Below, one piece after another: positions 12,020 through 25,180 of a stretch of 64,000 nt of DNA. Within the stretch, counting starts at the first letter, position 1. The number at the start of each line of letters is the position of its first letter. The notes beneath the pieces are model-generated. The model was not told the DNA's origin, made no database searches, and saw nothing but the letters and a program-made list of their open reading frames with translations. This DNA comes from Sinonovacula constricta (taxonomy: Eukaryota > Mollusca > Bivalvia > Cardiida > Solecurtidae), in NCBI GenBank assembly GCA_007844125.1, contig CM017572.1, forward strand, positions 44,863,527-44,927,526, in the 5' to 3' direction. A program made the position numbers and the translations under genes.

Positions 12020-14365
12020 CAAAGATAGGCATACATAGAGACGGGCCAGCTGAAAAACAGTCTTGCAGGCTGAAAGATAGGCATACATAGAAACGGGCCG
12101 GCTGAAAAACAGTCTTGCACGCTGAAAGATATGCATACATAAAAACGGGCCGACTGAAAAAAGGGCGTGCAGGATAGAAGATAGACATACATAGAGACAT
12201 GCCGGCTGAAAACTGTCTTGCCGATTAAAAGATAGATATACAAAGAGACGGACCAGTAGAAAAACAGTCTTGTAGGCTAAAAGATAGACATACTTAGAGA
12301 CGGACCAACTGATAGACAGTCTTGAATACTGAAAGGTAGACATACATAGAGATAGACCGGTTGAAAAAAGGGTGAAAATTGGACAAATAAAGCGACGTGC
12401 CGGCTGAAAGACGGACGTGCAGGCTAAAAGATAGACCTACAAAGAGGAGACAGACCGGCTGAAGATAGTCTTCCAGGCTAAAAGATAGACATACATAGGG
12501 ACGGAACAGCTGAAAGGCTTGCTTGCAGGGTGAATGATGGACATAAATAGAGTCTGGCCAGGTGAAAGTCTTGCAGGCTTAACATTAGACATACATAGAG
12601 ACAGACCGGCTGAAAGACAGTGTTGCAGGCTAAATGATAGACATACATAGGGACAGACCGGCTGTAAGACAGTGTTGCAGGCTGAAAGATAGACATACAT
12701 AGAGACGGACCGGCTGAAAGACAGTGTTGCAGGCTGAAAGATAGACATACATAGAGACGGACCGGCTGTAAGACAATGTTGCAGGCTAAATGATGGACAT
12801 ACATAGAGACGGACCGGCTGTAAGACAGTGTTGCAGGCTAAATGATAGACATACATAGAGACGGACCGGCTGAAAGACAGTGTTGCAGGCTAAAAGATAG
12901 ACATACATAGAGACAGGCCGGCTGAAAGACAGTGTTGCAGGCTAAAAGATAGACATACATAGAGACGGGCCGGCTGAAAGACAGTGTTGCAGGCTAAAAG
13001 ATAGACATAAAAAGAGTCTGGCCAGGTGATAGAAAGTCTTGCAGGCTTAACATTAGACATACATAGAGACGGACCGGCTGTAAGACAGTTTTGCAGGCTG
13101 AAAGATAGACATACATAGAGACGGACCGGCTGAAAGACAGTGTTGCAGGCTGAAAGATAGACATACATAGAGATGGACCGGCTAAAAGACAGTGTTGCAG
13201 GCTAAATGATGGACATACATAGAGACGGACCGGCTGTAAGACAGTGTTGCAGGCTAAATGATAGACATACATACAGACGGACCGGCTGAAAGACAGTGTT
13301 GCAGGCTGAATGATGGACATACATAGAGACGGACCGGCTGTAAGACAGTGTTGCAGGCTAAATGATAGACATACATACAGACGGACCGGCTAAAAGACAG
13401 TGTTGCTGGCTAAATGATAGACATACATACAGACGGACCGGCTGAAAGACAGTGTTGCAGGCTAAATGATAGACATACATAGAGACGGACCGGCTGAAAG
13501 ACAGTGTTGCAGGCTAAATGATAGACATACATACAGACGGACCGGCTGAAAGACAGTGTTGCAGGCTAAATGATAGACATGCATAGAGACGGACCGGCTG
13601 AAAGACAGTGTTGCAGGCTGATAGATAGACATACATAGAGATGGACCGGCTAAAAGACAGTGTTGCAGGCTAAAAGATAGACATACATAGAGACGGACCG
13701 GCTGTAAGACAGTGTTGCAGGCTGAAAGATAGACATACATAGAGACGGACCGGCTGTAAGACAGTGTTGCAGGCTAAATGATAGACATACATAGAGACGG
13801 ACCGGCTGTAAGACAGTGTTGCAGGCTGAAAGATAGACATACATAGAGACGGACCGGCTGAAAGACAGTGTTGCAGGCTAAATGATGGACATACATAGAG
13901 ACGGACCGGCTGAAAGACAGTGTTGCAGGCTGAAAGATAGACATACATAGAGACGGACCGGCTGTAAGACAGTGTTGCAGGCTAAATGATAGACATGCAT
14001 AGAGACGGACCGGCTGAAAGACAGTGTTGCAGGCTGAAAGATAGACATACATAGAGACGGACCGGCTGAAAGACAGTGTTGCACGCTGAAAGATAGACAT
14101 ACATAGAGACGGACCGGCTGAAAGACAGTGTTGCACGCTGAAAGATAGACATACATAGAGACGGACCGGCTGTAAGACAGTTTTGCAGGCTAAATGATAG
14201 ACATGCATAGAGACGGACCGGCTGAAAGACAGTGTTGCAGGCTGAAAGATAGACATACATAGAGACGGACCGGCTGAAAGACAGTGTTGCACGCTGAAAG
14301 ATAGACATACATAGAGACGTGCCGGCTGAAAGACAGACGTGCTGGCTAAAAGATAGACATGGACA
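12020..14365. repeat. 52-bp minisatellite array (~45 units)
   Basis: The unit contains gatagacatacatagagacg followed by gaccggctgaaagacagtg and ttgcaggct. Spacing of successive units is 52 bp (for example 12691 to 12743). Units are diverged at the left edge (12020-12450) and nearly uniform from 12600 to 14320. All three minus-strand frames stay open over long runs because 52 is not a multiple of three and the unit lacks stop codons on that strand. The open frames are therefore not gene evidence. Confidence 0.95.
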
Positions 14366-15180
14366 GAAACCGCAGACCGTCGGGATAACGGACTGACAGA
14401 CCGATGAAGAGATGTAGACGGACAGAAAATTTACAATACAATATACAGAATAACTTTTTATATTTATATCTAACTTTCATGAAAGCAGATATGAATAATT
14501 TGATTTATTTAGTTTAGAACAATAATAACTTGTTGCCAATAAACCTTTTAATTTGGGAAACGCGTTTAAGTAGCCACACTGTGACAGGTGCATGGAAGGA
14601 TACCAGATGTTTATTTATATATTAATTAAACAGCGTTGTTGTCAGCTTTTGGTTGTTCTTGTTGTATTGGCTGTTGTTGACGTCGTATATTGGCCTCCCT
14701 GCGTGTTACTTACTTTTATATTAAAACACAACGGAACAGTTCTTAACAATAAGCGATATGTCGTACTGGTCATTAAGTATGTTATTATTTATTATTAGTA
14801 TTTCATTTGCTCTCAATTATAATTATAATACTTTTTAGATCTAAGTAATGTCAACTGTTCACAAATGCGTGAGCACTATTATAATTTGCGTCAAACGTTC
14901 ACCTGTTCTGATTTACTAATTTAAGATGCAAAAAATTTAGCGAAATCCTCGTGCGAGTGGAAATCGTAGTTTGTAATACTTGTTTGTCTAAAAGAAACAC
15001 GAAACATAATTCTGTAGTATCAGAAGCTTACTGAAACTGATTTTATTCCGAATATTATTCATTTTTACTGTAAACACGCGGTACTGTCAACAATATATTA
15101 TACAAAAGGAATCCTATCACGTTTTTCTCCTATTTACTCTACATGCAACGTTGAACAAACATGACCATGTTACATGTATA
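14366..15180. other. Intergenic DNA, nothing seen
   Basis: AT-rich sequence after the minisatellite. No exon, RNA gene or repeat is supported. Confidence 0.45.
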
Positions 15181-16020
15181 TACATGTACTATAATACCGG
15201 CGGACATACGACTACAAACGAAATGCGACGGCTTCACCCGATTTTAAATTCGACGGATATTACAGACCGACCCCGGAAAGTACCGAGTGTTCACTTTCTC
15301 TGCCCGTCCCTATCGGAACTCCTCGTTTAATTCCGTCCTCGGGACACTCATCCCTCGGATGTATCTGGTGCAATGATACTTATTGAAATCACGATCGTTC
15401 TGTTTGCCGGAAGTCGGAAGAAGAATGTGCCTAAATGTAGTTCGCACAAAACATAAACAAGGGCATCGTTTGACAACTGTGTGTCTGCTGCGCTGGGTAA
15501 ATTAAAATTGAATGATTTAAATTTGATGCTGCCACAAATTAAAGTTTAACAGGCATTGTTCTGTTGTGATCTGTCATCCGAGCTGCCATCTTTGTTTTGA
15601 CGTCTGTTACTAAAGTAGTCCCATTTAGGGAAATGGCCGAGGTGATCCAACTACCTACATACATCCGAATGATGATTCGTGAATTACCCGAGGTGTTCCG
15701 ATTGTACCCGTCCGTTCCGGGGAAGCGGAGGTCACCGCGATTAACTAATTAAGTTACGAGTGTGTTAATTATTTACCAGTCAGAGTTGCGATCTGTGATC
15801 ATGCCTAATGAAGTCCTTCTCATTTATGAAACAGGCCTCGGAGGACCTTCTCACTGCTAATTACACCTTTTGTGAATAATTAATACAAGCGAGAAGGGAG
15901 CAGATGGCGCTTCTACGTGTAAAAATAACGAGTAATTCCGCCAATTTCGCGTGTATCTAATACGCAATCGGAATGAAATTAATTAAAATCCTCCCAGAAA
16001 AAATCCATGCCACGAGCAAC
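15181..16020. promoter_or_regulatory. Candidate conserved regulatory block
   Basis: This stretch has mixed base composition, no simple repeats, no long frame, and dense homeodomain-type TAATTA/TTAATTA sites (near 15740, 15850 and 15975). A CTCF-core-like AGATGGCGC lies at 15902-15910. It resembles the non-coding elements that surround developmental regulators such as LMO genes. Conservation cannot be tested from one sequence. Confidence 0.3.
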
Positions 16021-18850
16021 CACGAGGTCATACTGATATAACTGATGCGTGTTTTGGCTATACTGGAGTTTTAGGTAGTTTCAACCCCACACCTTTGCTG
16101 ATAATATTACCCAATGATCTACAGACTGTTTTACAGCAACATGCATAGGTTACAAAACGTTTTGCTAGTGACTTGATAGCAAATTGTGCCAATCCTGATC
16201 AGATAGATAATCTTGATCAAACCGTATTTGCAAAAGGCTAGATCAATTCGTGATCGGCAGGCTAAGAGTTAATTATTATCAGTGATCTTTTTTTCTCTGC
16301 TGCTAATTTGGGGTTCATTATTGTTCATACGTTTAATGTTTATTCAAAACGGAATAATTAAAACTTCACCATCTGTTGCAGCAATTAAGTTACATTAAAT
16401 ACACGTCGATGTAACAGACTGCTCATCATCGTCTTTATTGTGTGTCGTTAGGCTTTATCGCACCAGTAACCATATCTCAGTTTTCCAAAGACGGTGTACA
16501 CTTTGAAGTAATTATTGTCCATTTTCGAAATGAAAGCAATGTTTTAGTTATCTCCCTTATGGGAAGATATTTTCATATACTGTATATATAATAAATTTTG
16601 ATTTTAATTTGCTTTTTTTAAAGCGCTCAACCGTCTCAATAAATTCGTATCTCAGTCAAAAAGAGTCCATTTCAAGTTTTAAAAAGTGGGTAAATCCTTA
16701 CCTTTTTTGCAGTAACTACCTGTATATACCAAAGAGGCAAATACCTACCCACAACGGTGGTAAGAATGCAGGTGTTGTTGTTTTTAAGTTAGAGTAAAGT
16801 CCCCTTATATAAGAAAAGAGGGAATAGAACAGCGTACGCTAGGATAGCACACTGTTAATACTTTTTATGACACGACAGTCAAGTCAATGGATGCTGGCCA
16901 ACAAAGATCGCGTCGGAAAAAATTGTTTTCTTCATCTACGCCTTTTACATGTTCGGAACTCCTCGGTTATTTTACTTTCAGATATACAATTCGAGGGTAA
17001 CTTGAGGGAAAGTAGTACCATTAAGATGTCAGCCAAATTTACAGATCTTGATGTGCGGTCTGTTGAAGTGCTGACAGATATATAGTTATATAACTTCAAA
17101 TTGTAAAAGAAACAATGGAGATAAAATAGGATGGTAAAATAAAGAGAGAAAGAAAAGGCGGTATTTAGTCGATTGTATTTCAGTTGAATCCCAGATAACT
17201 AATATTATTTCAAAATAGCTTTTAAACTGTGACAATAACATGTTTTATACTGTGACAAGAACATGTTTTGCTAATTATTTTTACCTTGGCTTCGATGTTA
17301 AAGATATCATTTCTAAACATGTTACACAAGAGTTTACAAGAAGTTTATGCCAATAGGTTGAGGATGCAACTTTTAAACCAGGCGGACCTTTCTGTGCCGA
17401 TTCGTGTATTGTAGCCTTGGTGCGAGCTGAAAAACTTGAGATAAAAATTAGAATCGACTGTGAATACAAACATTGTTCAAAAGAAACCATTTTTACTATT
17501 TTACTGTGTTTTCCACTATTTGGCAACCTAACTCTTACATGTGATGCAGCTACTTGCAGTCTACCAAGACACTACCAAGTATCTCGGTGTACTCAAACTG
17601 TTGCCATCAACATCATCATGTTATTTCCCAAACATGTCCGGAAAGGGTCAATGATGGTTCGAATACATTTTACGTTGTGGCATTTGGCTATGCCAGCCAG
17701 TTGAGGAATTGCACTTAACAACTGAGGAAGCTTTAGCATTTCCAATTTTGACAACGTAATCAGATGGAGGCTATGGGATGAACATGGGGCCTCCCGTAAT
17801 TTAAGATGCCGCTCTACTTACTGGGTTACCTCCCAAATTATAAGTTTCATCAAAGACGAACAGTGTCAATATAATATCCAGTCAAAGTAAACAACGAACA
17901 GTAAGCACTGCATTTATACTAAAGCAATAAACCAAGAATGCTGGGCATACAAGCCTTAGGATAGTAAGAATATTTACATGCATGTATACGGCTATATGCA
18001 CAATTGAAACGAAATTGTGATCATTGACTTTAAACTTCTCTTGCTAAAGTTGTCCAAAATAGTCTTAACTTTAAACTAAAGTACGAATTTATGCAGATAT
18101 TATGCCTTAATTCCCTTAAACAGTTGAAAGATATTGTTTCATGCATTTGGCAAACTGTCGAATACATTTAACGCATGCGCTGTTCAGCGATAGAATAGCT
18201 TGCTGGGCTGAAAGATTGACATGTAAAACATAGCTGAATAGCGTAGCAATGTTTTTGATTCCCACATCCTAAAACACATTTTTATAAGATATAATGTTCT
18301 CAAGTACAATCTAGTGGTCACTGGAAATACTTTAATCCACTATTCATTGTGGTTTAAAATCGTGTTTGCCCATTTTAAAGAAAAAAATAACCACTATACA
18401 GAATTTACCAAGTCGCTTTAAGATAAGTTGGTAATTACCCGTGTTCATCCAGCAAGGTTTGAGTTTGATTTTTCTTAACATTAAAATTAACTATAAATGT
18501 GTTGATATCACTAGTACATCCACGCGTTGTTGCACGTTGTCACGTTCAAAGAGGCTACATTTATAATGATATCAGACTATCACTGCTTATAAATTGTGAT
18601 AGAGCGTTAATTAGCCAGATTATGGGATAGTTCATTAGACAAGTAATAAGATGTCGTAAATAGTTTATTTGAATGCCGTTTTAAGTACTACGGAAAAGTA
18701 CCGAGTATTATGAAACGTTTGTGTAAGGCCTCTTAATGCAAGCAGCCGAAGTTATCGCGAACCTACATGGACATTGTCACCTTTGACAAACTTAGCGATT
18801 ATAATCAACGTACAGTATCTGCACATGTAACAAGCTGATATAAAAGTGGG
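16021..18850. other. Intergenic DNA with possible decayed coding fragments
   Basis: No gene is supported. The segment 17281-17780 has frames open on both strands (minus 17281-17526, plus 17417-17704) and less AT-rich sequence. On the minus strand, short coding-like stretches are interrupted by stops around 17560-17780. It may be a relic of a retroelement or gene, but I recognise no motif. Confidence 0.35.
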
Positions 18851-19015
18851 ATGGGATTGGGATTAGCCGGCATTTTTTTTTGTCGATATTGTGCAGCGAC
18901 ATTTCTATCATTGTAGCACAGGGGTTACTTAAGAGGTGCCCAGGTACTGAACCCGGCCGGTCCATTATACTGACACCGTCGAGTCAGGCGTAATGCTGTC
19001 CCCTTAGCCCCGAGC
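18850..19015 (-). mobile_element. tRNA-like SINE fragment, first part
   Basis: The sequence matches 34312-34490 at high identity (for example the shared run gtgcagcgacatttctatca). Read on the minus strand it starts with a tRNA-like head bearing a B-box-like GGTTCAGT. The same element continues at 19421-19505, so it has been split by the intervening repeat. Confidence 0.75.
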
Positions 19016-19169
19016 GTAAGAAGTCACAGTTTATTACATTTATTCATGAAAATTTCATTTGTAGATCTCGCTTCCACAAGATCTAAGTATATGTACATAT
19101 TTTACTTATCTCTCTTTGCTAACATATATATGTGTATGGTTTTGTATGTGTGCGTCCGCGCACGCGTGA

Positions 19170-19193
19170 GCACGCGAGCTTGTGTGTGTGTCT

Positions 19194-19224
<31 letters not shown>

Positions 19225-19227
19225 GGG
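19170..19227. repeat. GT microsatellite and poly-G tract
   Basis: A TG/TGTGTC run leads into an uninterrupted run of about 20 G. It lies inside the interval that splits the SINE. Confidence 0.9.
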
Positions 19228-19420
19228 TATCTATCTGTGCCTTTTTGTACATTGGTGCTGTATATTAATCCTTTTCAGTATTGTTTTTTTTTCTTGTATA
19301 CTTCTTATTCACCTTAGCTGTGACATGTGGGTTATTAGATGTTCATGTTGTGCTTGCATCTATGTATGTGTATTTGCAATGTACTCTTCTGTAAAAAAGG
19401 AGGAAATAAAGATACTAACT

Positions 19421-19505
19421 TTAAAGTCTTTGGTTTGACCCGGCCGAGGTCTGAACCCACGACCTCCCGATCCACAAGCCGACGCTCTACCACCTGAGCT
19501 ATTGC
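19421..19505 (-). mobile_element. tRNA-like SINE fragment, second part
   Basis: On the minus strand it reads as a tRNA-like head: A-box-like TAGCTCAGGTGGTAGAGCG and B-box-like GGTTCAGACC. The arms do not fold well enough for a working tRNA. The adjoining string aaagtctttggtttgacccg recurs beside the SINE at 34510. Confidence 0.7.
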
Positions 19506-19939
19506 GGGATATAGAAGTATCAAACTGATGCATGCAAGGCTTATATAATTAATGTTTGTTTATGATTCTATACTAAAGTACAAATATCATTATTATTTAA
19601 ATATAAAGCAAGAGTTAAACATTCGAAGGTAAGTAGACATTCAAATTTAAAAGTTGAACCGCAAGACTTCTTTATTTCGCCAAAAAGTAAAGGTTTAAAA
19701 GGGACATGCTACAGTCTTCATTTCTAAGCTCACTTTCTTTCACACATATATAAAAATAACGCACGTCTGTTTGCTTCTCAAAACCTTTTTCTAAATTACA
19801 TACTGTCCACATATACAGAACATACACAATACAGATCAGTGGCACTGAAATTGACTGAATGTATTTGTGCCATATGCTGCTAATTATTTAAAGAAACAAA
19901 TTATTCCATCTCATTTTCCATTCTAGTTATAGACACACA

Positions 19940-22655
19940 AAGACATAGAAATACGGAAACGGAAAAACAGAAACATCCAAATGCAGAGACGGGGAAATAC
20001 AGAGACGGGATAAAGACAAACATCCAAATGCTGAGACGGGGAAATACAGAGACGGGATAAACAGAAACATCTAAATGCTGAGTCGGGGAAATGCAGAGAC
20101 GGGATAGACAGAAACACGAATATGTATAGACGGGGAAAGACAGAGACGGGATAAACAGAAACATCCAAATGCTGAGTCGGGGAAATACAGAGACGGGATA
20201 AACAGAAACATCCAAATGCTGAGTCGGGGAAATGCAGAAACGGGATAGACAGAAACACGAATATGTATAGACGGGGAAACACAGAGACGGGATAAAGAGA
20301 AACATCCAAATGCTGAGTCGGGGAAATACAGAGACGGGATAGACAGAAACACGAATATGTAGAGACGGGGAAATACAGAGACGGGATAAACAGAAACATC
20401 CAAATGCTGAGTCGGGGAAATACAGAGACGGGATAGACAGAAACACGAATATGTAGAGACGGGGAAACACAGAGACGGGATAAAGAGAAACATCCAAATG
20501 CTGAGTCGGGGAAATACAGAGACGGAATAGACAGAAACACGAATATGTAGAGACGGGGAAACACAGAGACGGGATAAACAGAAACATCTAAATGCTGAGT
20601 CGGGGAAATACAGGGACGGGATAGAAAGAAACACGAATATGTAGAGACGGGGAAATACAGAGACGGGATAAAGAGAAACATCCAAATGCTGATTCGGGGA
20701 ATACAGAGACGGGATAGACAGAAACACGAATATGTAGAGACGGGGAAATACAGAGATGGGATAAACAGAAACATCCAAATGCAGACACGGGGAAATACAG
20801 AGATGTGATAAACAGAAACATCCAAATGCTGATTCGGGGAAATACAGAGACGGGATAGACAGAAACACGAATATGTAGACACGGGGAAATACAGAGACGG
20901 GATAAAGAGAAACATCCAAATGCTGATTCGGGGAAATACAGAGACGGGATAGACAGAAACACGAATATGTAGAGACGGGGAAATACAGAGACCGGATAAA
21001 CAGAAACATCCAAATGCTGAGTCGGGGAAATACAGAGACGGGATAGACAGAAACATCCAAATGTTGAGTCGGGGAAATACAGAGACGGGATAGACAGAAA
21101 CACGAATATGTAGAGACGGGGAAATACAGAGACGGGATAAACAGAAACATCCAAATGCTGAGTCGGGGAAATACAGAGACGGGATAGACAGAAACACGAA
21201 TATGTAGAGACGGGGAAATACAGAGACGGGATAAACAGAAACATCCAAATGCTGAGTCGGGGAAATACAGAGACGGGATAGACAGAAACACGAATATGTA
21301 GAGGCGGGGAAACACAGAGACGGGATAAACAGAAACATCTAAATGCTGAGTCGGGGAAATACAGAGACGGGATAGACAGAAACAGCCAAATGCAGACACG
21401 GGGAAATACAGAGACGGGATAAACAGAAACATCCAAATGCAGAGACGGAGAAATACAGAGACGGGATAAACAGAAACATCTAAATGCAAAAATGGGGAAA
21501 TACAGAGATGGATTAAACAGAAACATCCAAATGCTGAGTCGGGGAAATACAGAGACGGGATAAACAGAAACATCCAAATGCTGAGTCGGGGAAATACAGA
21601 GACGGGATAAACAGAAACATCCAAATGCTGAGTCGGGGAAATACAGAGACGGGATAGACAGAAACACGAATATGTAGAGGCGGGGAAACACAGAGACGGG
21701 ATAAACAGAAACATCTAAATGCTGAGTCGGGGAAATACAGAGACGGGATAAACAGAAACATCCAAATGCAGACACGGGGAAATACAGAGATGGATTAAAC
21801 AGAAACATCCAAATGCTAAGTCGGGGAAATACAGAGACGGGATAAACAGAAACATCCAAATGCTGAGTCGGGGAAATACAGAGACGGGATAAACAGAAAC
21901 ATCCAAATGCTGAGTCGGGGAAATACAAAGACGGGATAAACAGAAACATCCAAATGCTGAGTCGGGAAATACAGAGACGGGATAAACAGAAACATCCAAA
22001 TGCTGAGTCGGGGAAACACAGAGACGGGATAAAGAGAAACATCCAAATGCTGAGTCGGGGAAATACAGAGACGGGATAAACAGAAACATCCAAAAGCTGA
22101 GTCGGGGAAATACAGAGACGGGATAAACAGAAACATCCAAATGCTGAGTCGGGGAAATACAAAGACGGGATAAACAGAAACATCCAAATGCTGAGTCGGG
22201 AAATACAAAGACGGGATAAACAGAAACATCCAAATGCAGAGACGGGGAAATACAGAGACGGGATAAACAGAAACATCCAAATGCAGAGACGGGAAAATAC
22301 AGAGACGGAATGGACAGAAACACGAATATGTACAGACGGGGAAATACAGAGACGGGATAAACAGAAACATCCAAATGCTGAGTCGGGGAAATACAGAGAC
22401 GGGATGGACAGAAACACGAATATGTAAAGACGGGGAAATACAGAGACGGGATAAACAGAAACATCCAAATGCTGAGTCGGGGAAATACAGAGACGGGATA
22501 GACAGAAACATCCAAATGCTGAGTCGGGGAAATACAGAGACGGGATGGACAGAAACACGAATATGTAGAGACGGGGAAATACAGAGACGGGATAAACAGA
22601 AACATCCAAATGCTGAGTCGGGGAAATACAGAGACGGGATAAACAGAAACATCCA
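19940..22655. repeat. 47-bp minisatellite array (~58 units, two unit types)
   Basis: Period is 47 bp (for example 20148 to 20195). One unit type holds aaacatccaaatgctgagtc and the other aaacacgaatatgtagagac; both share the flanking gggata(a/g)acagaaac and ggggaaatacagagac. The right part is mostly the first type, while the left part alternates the two. Minus-strand frames of up to 673 codons arise because 47 is not a multiple of three and the unit lacks stops on that strand. Confidence 0.95.
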
Positions 22656-22659
22656 AATG

Positions 22660-22810
22660 CAGAGATGGGGAACTACAATGATATAGAAATACAGAGGCAG
22701 GGAAATACAGAGATGGGGAACTACAATGATATAGAAATACAGAGGCAGGGAAATACAGAGATGGGGAACTACAATGATATAGAAATACAGAGGCAGGGAA
22801 ATACAGAAAC
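22660..22810. repeat. 48-bp tandem repeat, three units
   Basis: Three direct copies of a unit containing ggggaactacaatgatatag and aaatacagaggcagg border the 47-bp array and share its ggaaatacagag core. This looks like an offshoot of the same array. Confidence 0.9.
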
Positions 22811-22859
22811 GGGGAAAGACAGAGACGGACAAACATAGATATCGAATTGCAAGGACGGG

Positions 22860-24078
22860 GAAATACAGTTTCTACGACGAATTCGACATTATATAATTTG
22901 TCACGTTTTGTAAAACAAGCGTTTGGCAGTAGAAACAAGTATATTAACAATATCACCTAACCGTAAAACAGTCAGTAGATTATGAAATACTCTCATGTTT
23001 AGTCTGTTGGAATGGAATGTTTACTTTGACCATATACTACTTAATTGTGTTTCATTATGTAATCAGCAAATATGAGGTTACATTATTTTCTAAGGCCTGA
23101 TAAAAATACGTTCTGTTCAATATATGAGACTCTCAATTTCCAACCCTAGCACTCCGACATCTTAATTTCAACTTGTGTCAAAACACTCGAAGATGGTTTG
23201 TGATTCCCCTCATTATATGCGGATAACGAGTTTACCATTTGGACCCTAACTGCTGTCTATACTGCAAGCCGCAAGTTACGGCGCGGCGCCTCACTGTTGG
23301 TGGGTAGCTAGCTGTATAATCTAGAGAACTCTGTCGACGTCTCTAAATTCACAGACTAATAGGACCAGAGATATTGGCAAAGAGAAGTAAAGAGAAAAAA
23401 GGTACAGACAGAGAGAAGGAGAGGAAGAAGTGTTAAGAGGTAAAGAAAGGCAGCAAGATTCACCGAAAGAGATGGACAGTGAGATGGAAAAAAACAGACA
23501 GACGTACGGGCGGGCTTGAGGATGGACGGACGGATGGGCGGGCGGACGGACAGACAGACAAGCATTGACTGACAGATAGAAAGAGGCATGTAGACAAACA
23601 CAAAGACAGACAAATCAGCGGAAAGAAAGACGGACACATACTTTACTGAAAAGCCGAACAAGAGAGAATCAATGAGACAGATAGAGAAAAAGTGATATAG
23701 ACTGGGGTAGAAATTAAGCGAGAGAATGAAGGAAAAAGATATAAAGACAAACCGGGAAAGAGAGATAAGTGTTCCATCGTTTTGTTGGGCAGTATAACAG
23801 AATGAAAGAATCGCGCCAACCGTTTCACGCTCGGCTGACAATGCTTCCAATTAGTGCGTAATAGGCATCAAGCAGGATGGAGGGAACGTCTAGATAATTG
23901 CTCGCAGCATTATTATGGGGAATGTCAATATAATGGAAAGTGGAAGGATGAGAGAAAACATAAGGTGAAGAACTTATGGGGGGCGGGGGACAGGGAAGAA
24001 AACACACACTTTGATTCCGAAGTATACACACATTATATTGTCAATTTACATTATAATAGCCAAACAAATAAGTTTACA

Positions 24079-24080
<2 letters not shown>
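22860..24080. other. Intergenic DNA, purine-rich in part
   Basis: Nothing coding is supported. From about 23370 to 23830 the plus strand is purine-rich with scattered CAGA/GGAC motifs, which explains the long minus-strand frames there. Confidence 0.5.
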
Positions 24081-24169
<89 letters not shown>

Positions 24170-24277
24170 GACAGACACACAGACAGACACACAGACAGAC
24201 AGACAGAGGGAGGGATAAAATTAACTAATAGAGAGAACAGAGAGAACAGAGAGAGAACAGAGAGAGAAGAGAGAGAG

Positions 24278-24350
<73 letters not shown>

Positions 24351-24360
24351 GAGAACGAAA
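24081..24360. repeat. Compound GT / GA / CAGA microsatellite
   Basis: Runs of TG, GA (about 24094-24133 and 24291-24352) and CAGA alternate. The open frames over them are low-complexity. Confidence 0.95.
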
Positions 24361-24960
24361 GGAAATAAGGAGAAGGCGACTGGGGTAGTATCGGGAATTT
24401 CAATATAACGGAAAGAGGAAGCTAATGAGTATGAGAAAACAGATGAAAACAAACAACACTGAACGGGAAGTTGCAAAATAAAGAAGGATAGTTGATAACG
24501 ACAATTAGTTTTGTATATAACTATTTAAATAACTTAAACGATTGTAATAACTTACAATATCTCAGGAAAATTCAACAATAAATAAAGATATACTCAAAAT
24601 ATTGAATAAACTTGATGAATAAATAACGTACAACACCGTACGCGTATATTTGTATTTGATGACATCTGTTTCTGATCATCAAACTCGCTCGATTTCTGTC
24701 TCCAATCCTACATTTTCTTATTATGCCTTAATTACTTGATAACAAAGGGACGTATATACTGAACAATGAATCGTAAACTAATTACAGCAACTATTTTCAT
24801 AATTACTTTTTATATGTTTTTTCTTATTTTTATAATTACTGTATTTACAATTAGTGCTTTTGTATCAATTGTTACCAAAACCCCTCGGCTAAACCAACGA
24901 TTGCTGTTGCCTTTTAATCTGAAAATTAATGAAAACTGCATCTTTAGCATACTCCACTAA
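24361..24960. other. AT-rich intergenic DNA, nothing seen
   Basis: No supported feature. A 64-codon hydrophobic frame at 24766-24960 has no context that would make it a gene. Confidence 0.4.
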
Positions 24961-25180
24961 TTAGTTCCAAGTTCGGCTAATGTGTGCGCCTTCTACCAAC
25001 TTAATTCCTGCCATCTTCCGAGGGCTTTTTATAACTGAAGTTTTAATTAGACATCGGGGCTTTTATGCGTTTACATCAACTGCAATCTGAAAGGATGAAA
25101 ATTGGTCTGAATACTCTAATTATCAGCGGATCTTCCCGCCTTTTAGCGCTCGTTGTGCTAATTTAGCGATTTCTAGAAAA
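24961..25180. promoter_or_regulatory. Candidate conserved regulatory block
   Basis: Complex, non-repetitive sequence with TTAATTAG, CTAATTAT and GCTAATTTAGCG-type sites and no open frame of note. It is similar in character to the block at 15181-16020. It may belong to the LMO4-like locus or be chance. Confidence 0.25.

Noticed and set aside
11953..14308. Minus-strand ORFs rich in MYVYLSACNTVF-type repeats
   Set aside because: They are translations of the 52-bp minisatellite, open in all three frames; not protein-coding.
12020..14365. CRISPR-like array
   Set aside because: There are no unique spacers between repeats; the whole unit repeats, and the genome is eukaryotic.
19421..19505. tRNA gene on the minus strand
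   Set aside because: A- and B-box-like motifs exist but the anticodon and acceptor arms do not pair, and related sequence sits inside a dispersed SINE.
19901..22956. Minus-strand ORFs of 228-673 codons with repeats such as CFCLSRLCISP
   Set aside because: They lie wholly within the 47-bp minisatellite, are open in several frames at once, have extreme composition and have no splice or domain evidence.
24011..24476. Overlapping frames on both strands
   Set aside because: Pure GA/CAGA/GT microsatellite translation.
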